Shown: in pieces, positions 30,327 through 32,374 of the stretch
How positions within the stretch are numbered: the stretch's first letter is position 1
Layout of the letters: every line of letters starts with the position of its first letter
Assembly: GCA_036399715.1 (NCBI GenBank)
Contig: DASWMO010000149.1
Span: 1-32,374 of the forward strand
Origin: DASVSE01 sp036399715
Lineage (GTDB): Bacteria; Bacteroidota; Rhodothermia; Rhodothermales; Rubricoccaceae
DNA length: 32,374 bases
Direction of reading: 5' to 3'
Made by a program: the position numbers and the translations under genes
Notes under the pieces: model-generated
Told to the model about the DNA's origin: nothing
Database searches by the model: none
Seen by the model: only the letters and a program-made list of their open reading frames with translations

Positions 30327-30342
30327 GGCCGCCGCAGCGGCC
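30327..30342 (-). terminator. Hairpin between coaE and the small secreted protein gene
   Basis: GGCCGC-CGCA-GCGGCC, a perfect 6-bp stem with a 4-nt loop, 22 nt beyond the coaE stop. On the minus strand it may end coaE transcription or form the next gene's leader. No T-run. Confidence 0.4.
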
Positions 30343-30364
30343 GGGGAGCGCCGGACAATACGGC

Positions 30365-31039
30365 TCAGCCCGGACTCGGCGCCTCCCCGAGGCCGGGGAG
30401 ATTTTTCGCCGCGGGCCGGCCGCCGTTGCCCGGCCCGAGCAGGGACGCCACGAGAGCGTCGGCCCGGGCGTGGAGCGCGGCGAGGTCGGCGTCGTTGGCG
30501 AGGACGGTCCCGCCTAGGGCGCGGGTGCGGCGGACCGCCTCCTCGGGGTCGATCTGGCGGGCCATGCGGGCGCGCACGTCCGCCTCGGCCGCACCGTCGC
30601 GGGCTGCGGCGCGGGCGACGCGGGTGGCCTCGGGGGCGGTCACGAGCGCGACGTGGTCCACGAGCGCGTCCGCGCCGGCCTCGAAGAGGAGCGCGGCCTC
30701 ATAGACGAACAGGCGGACGCCGGCCGCGCGGGCCGCCGCAATCTCGGCCTGCATCGCCCGGCGGACGGCCGGATGGACGAGCGCGTCGAGCGCATCCAAC
30801 TCGGCCGGGTCGGCAAACACGCGGGCGGCGAGGCGGGCACGGTCCAGCCTGCCATCCGGTTGGAACGTCCCGTCTCCGAAGCGGGCGACGAGCGCGGCCC
30901 GCAGCGCCGGGTCGTCGGTCATGATCTGCTTCGCGAGGTCGTCCGCGAGGACGACGCGGACGCCGGCGTGCGTCGCGAGGCGCGCCGCGACGGCGGTCTT
31001 GCCGCTGCCGATGCCGCCCGTGAGGCCGAGGACGATCAT
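30365..31039 (-). CDS. coaE: Dephospho-CoA kinase
   Basis: A 224-residue P-loop kinase, last step of coenzyme A synthesis, in the cytoplasm. MIVLGLTGGIGSGKTAVAA is the start and Walker A; VVLADDLAKQIM carries the conserved Asp; ALDALVHPAVRRAM and VYEAALLFEAGAD match the substrate-lid region; ARMARQIDPEEAVRRT is the conserved RxxxQ region. The family's usual DxPLLFE reads EAALLFEAG here, with Glu in place of Asp-Val-Pro, a small deviation. ATG 31039 begins the P-loop strand; a longer start would add 11 non-conserved residues. The tail is Pro/Gly-rich. Confidence 0.92.
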   Translation of the reverse strand: MIVLGLTGGIGSGKTAVAARLATHAGVRVVLADDLAKQIMTDDPALRAALVARFGDGTFQPDGRLDRARLAARVFADPAELDALDALVHPAVRRAMQAEIAAARAAGVRLFVYEAALLFEAGADALVDHVALVTAPEATRVARAAARDGAAEADVRARMARQIDPEEAVRRTRALGGTVLANDADLAALHARADALVASLLGPGNGGRPAAKNLPGLGEAPSPG

Positions 31040-31054
31040 ACGGGGAAGGGATGG

Positions 31055-31078
31055 CGGAGCGGGAAGATGCACGCTCCG
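31055..31078 (-). terminator. Hairpin between SDR gene and coaE
   Basis: CGGAGCG (31055-31061) with CGCTCCG (31072-31078), 10-nt loop, just beyond the SDR stop on the minus strand. Weak candidate without T-run. Confidence 0.35.
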
Positions 31079-31096
31079 TCGCCGCCGTTCAAGCCC

Positions 31097-31960
31097 TCAG
31101 GCGTCTGCGAGTGGCGCGTCCGCCCCGATGGTCGTCGCCTCCCAGGCGTCGAAGTCGCGGGCGAGGTCAGCGAGCTTGCCGCGGGCACCTCGGAGCGCGC
31201 CCTGCCCGAGGAGCAGGCGCAGCGGCGGCGTCTCGGCCTCGACCGCGGCGACGATGGCCTCGGCGGCGCGCGTCGGGTCGCCGGGCTGGCGGCCGCTGTA
31301 GCCGCGGATGTCGTCGCGGTTCTTGCCCGCCGTCTCGGCGTAGTCCGCAATCGTCTGCGGGGCCTCGTTGGCCGAGCGGCCGGCCCAGTCGGTCCGGAAG
31401 CCGGACGGCTCGATGATCGTCACGTTGATTCCGAGCGGCTTCACCTCCAGCGAGAGGGCCTCCGAGAAACCCTCGACGGCGAACTTGGTCGCGTTGTAGT
31501 AGCCGACGGCCGGAAAGGCGCGCAGGCCGCCGATGGACGAGATGTTGACGATGTGGCCGCTGCGGCGCGCGCGCATGCCCGGAAGCGCGGCGCGCGTGAC
31601 GGCTGCGAGGCCCCAGAAGTTGATCTCGAACATCTGCCGCACCTCGGCCTCCTCACTCTCCTCAATCGACCCGAAGTAGCCGACGCCGGCGTTGTTGACG
31701 AGCACGTCGATGCGCCCGAAGTGCGCCTCGGCCGCGGCGATGGCCTCCGTGACCTGCGCCGGATTGGTGACGTCGAGCGCGAGGGCAATTGCCTGTTCGC
31801 CGCGGCCGGCGACGAGGTCCTCGACGTCCGCCGGGCGGCGGGCCGTCACGGCGACGCGCTTGCCCTGCGCGAGGAGGAGGGCGGCGAGCTCGCGGCCGAA
31901 GCCGGTCGAGCAGCCAGTTATAAACCAGACGGGAGCGCCAGAAGCGGGAGCGTCAGACAT
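31097..31960 (-). CDS. Short-chain dehydrogenase/reductase
   Basis: A 287-residue classical SDR. The cofactor motif is WFITGCSTGFGRELAALLL; VAVTARRPADVEDL has Arg residues after the second strand that favour NADPH; VLVNNAGVGYFG; catalytic Ser-Tyr-Lys in NISSIGGLRAFPAVGYYNATKF (SIGG, YYNATK). The subtype (TGCSTGFG, GFRTDWAGRS) is common in bacteria as NADPH-dependent ketone/aldehyde reductases; the substrate cannot be assigned. Start ATG 31960 with a C-rich leader. It is not clearly in an operon with its neighbours. Confidence 0.9.
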   Translation of the reverse strand: MSDAPASGAPVWFITGCSTGFGRELAALLLAQGKRVAVTARRPADVEDLVAGRGEQAIALALDVTNPAQVTEAIAAAEAHFGRIDVLVNNAGVGYFGSIEESEEAEVRQMFEINFWGLAAVTRAALPGMRARRSGHIVNISSIGGLRAFPAVGYYNATKFAVEGFSEALSLEVKPLGINVTIIEPSGFRTDWAGRSANEAPQTIADYAETAGKNRDDIRGYSGRQPGDPTRAAEAIVAAVEAETPPLRLLLGQGALRGARGKLADLARDFDAWEATTIGADAPLADA

Positions 31961-31975
31961 GCGGGCGGGGGAAGG

Positions 31976-31994
31976 GGCGGCTAGGATCGCCGCC
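31976..31994 (-). terminator. Hairpin after the ABC transporter ATPase gene
   Basis: GGCGGC (31976-31981) with GCCGCC (31989-31994), 7-nt loop, between the ATPase stop and the SDR start on the minus strand. Weak candidate. Confidence 0.3.
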
Positions 31995-32032
31995 GCGGCG
32001 CCCGGTTCCCGATGGCCTGCCGTGTGCCTGCC

Positions 32033-32374
32033 CTACGCGAACGCTTCGGCGACGAGCGTCTCGGCCTCGTCGTAGGCGTCGGCCGCGGCCGTGAGGCGGC
32101 CGAAGGCGTCTTCGAGCGACGCGCCGCCGGCGCCCTCGGTGATCTCGGCCGGCGTGCCCGTCTGCAGAATGCGCCCGTCGCGGATGACGACCACAAAGTC
32201 CGCGACCTTCTCGACGGCGTCGAGCAGGTGCGACGAGTAGAAGACCGTCGAGCCGCGCGCGACGAGTGTTCGGAGGAGTGCCCGCATTTGGAGGACGGCG
32301 TGGGCGTCGAGGCCCGAGAGCGGCTCGTCGAGCAGCAGCACCGGCGGGTCGTGGAGCATCGCCGCCGAGACGAG
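32033..32374 (-). CDS. ABC transporter ATP-binding protein (N-terminus cut by window edge)
   Basis: The frame is open through position 32374 (LVSAAMLHDPP), so only the C-terminal 113 residues or so are visible. Walker B and D-loop are in PVLLLDEPLSGLDAHAVLQM, the switch His in STVFYSSHLLDAVEKVADFV, then VIRDGRILQTGTPAEI. The form (SGLDAHAVLQMRALLRTLV and a short C-terminal tail) suits the exporter-type ATPases (CcmA/NatA-like) working with a separate permease. Walker A and signature motif lie outside the window. Substrate unknown. Confidence 0.9.
   Translation of the reverse strand, partial: LVSAAMLHDPPVLLLDEPLSGLDAHAVLQMRALLRTLVARGSTVFYSSHLLDAVEKVADFVVVIRDGRILQTGTPAEITEGAGGASLEDAFGRLTAAADAYDEAETLVAEAFA

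Overview
The window is about 32 kb of very GC-rich (roughly 70%) bacterial DNA, densely coded and mostly on the plus strand. I infer a member of the Rhodothermota, probably near Rubrivirga/Rubricoccus, but name no species. The reasons are the high GC, a secreted protein with a type IX secretion-type C-terminal domain (an FCB-group trait), several outer-membrane and lipoprotein genes with no familiar relatives, and a near-total lack of Shine-Dalgarno sequences. Almost every gene start is instead preceded by a C/T-rich leader. There are no tRNA or rRNA genes, no CRISPR array, no insertion sequence and no prophage. It looks like core chromosome with lineage-specific envelope genes.

Layout. 1-3.3 kb: end of an alpha-glucan locus (debranching-type glycosidase with a glucodextranase-type C-terminal domain, then a MalG-type permease). 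3.3-6.1 kb: a secreted Asp-box propeller protein and a DinB-family protein. 6.2-11.0 kb: a nucleotide-sugar operon, ugd, UDP-glucuronate decarboxylase, cysQ, rfbC, rfbD, whose last four genes overlap by 4 nt each. It should supply UDP-glucuronate, UDP-xylose and dTDP-L-rhamnose for surface polysaccharide, and cysQ hints at sulfation. A one-helix mini-protein and a strong convergent terminator close it. 11.1-14.4 kb (minus): a periplasmic TPR protein, a LOG-family protein, a gene-poor 860-bp stretch with a ten-unit 21-bp tandem repeat and a palindromic repeat, and an OmpA-family lipoprotein. 14.75-19.5 kb: a probable outer-membrane barrel, then transketolase, a cupin and ribulose-phosphate epimerase in one operon.

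19.5-22.9 kb holds the most unusual part: four tandem paralogous lipoproteins of a family I do not recognise, the first only 7 nt behind rpe, the others separated by spacers that each contain inverted repeats. Two cysteines are conserved in three copies and both are lost in the third. 23.0-26.6 kb: priA and a secreted helical protein with a proline-free Gly-X-Y tail. 26.6-32.4 kb: a serine hydrolase of the beta-lactamase family (minus), the SRP RNA gene followed by yajC, the riboflavin enzyme ribBA, and a minus-strand run of a small secreted Cys-rich protein, coaE, an SDR oxidoreductase and the end of an ABC transporter ATPase cut by the window edge.

Two things stand out beyond the ordinary annotation. 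One is the lipoprotein array. The other is a small tandem duplication of the rpe start, which leaves a 16-codon reading frame that overlaps both the cupin stop and the rpe start.
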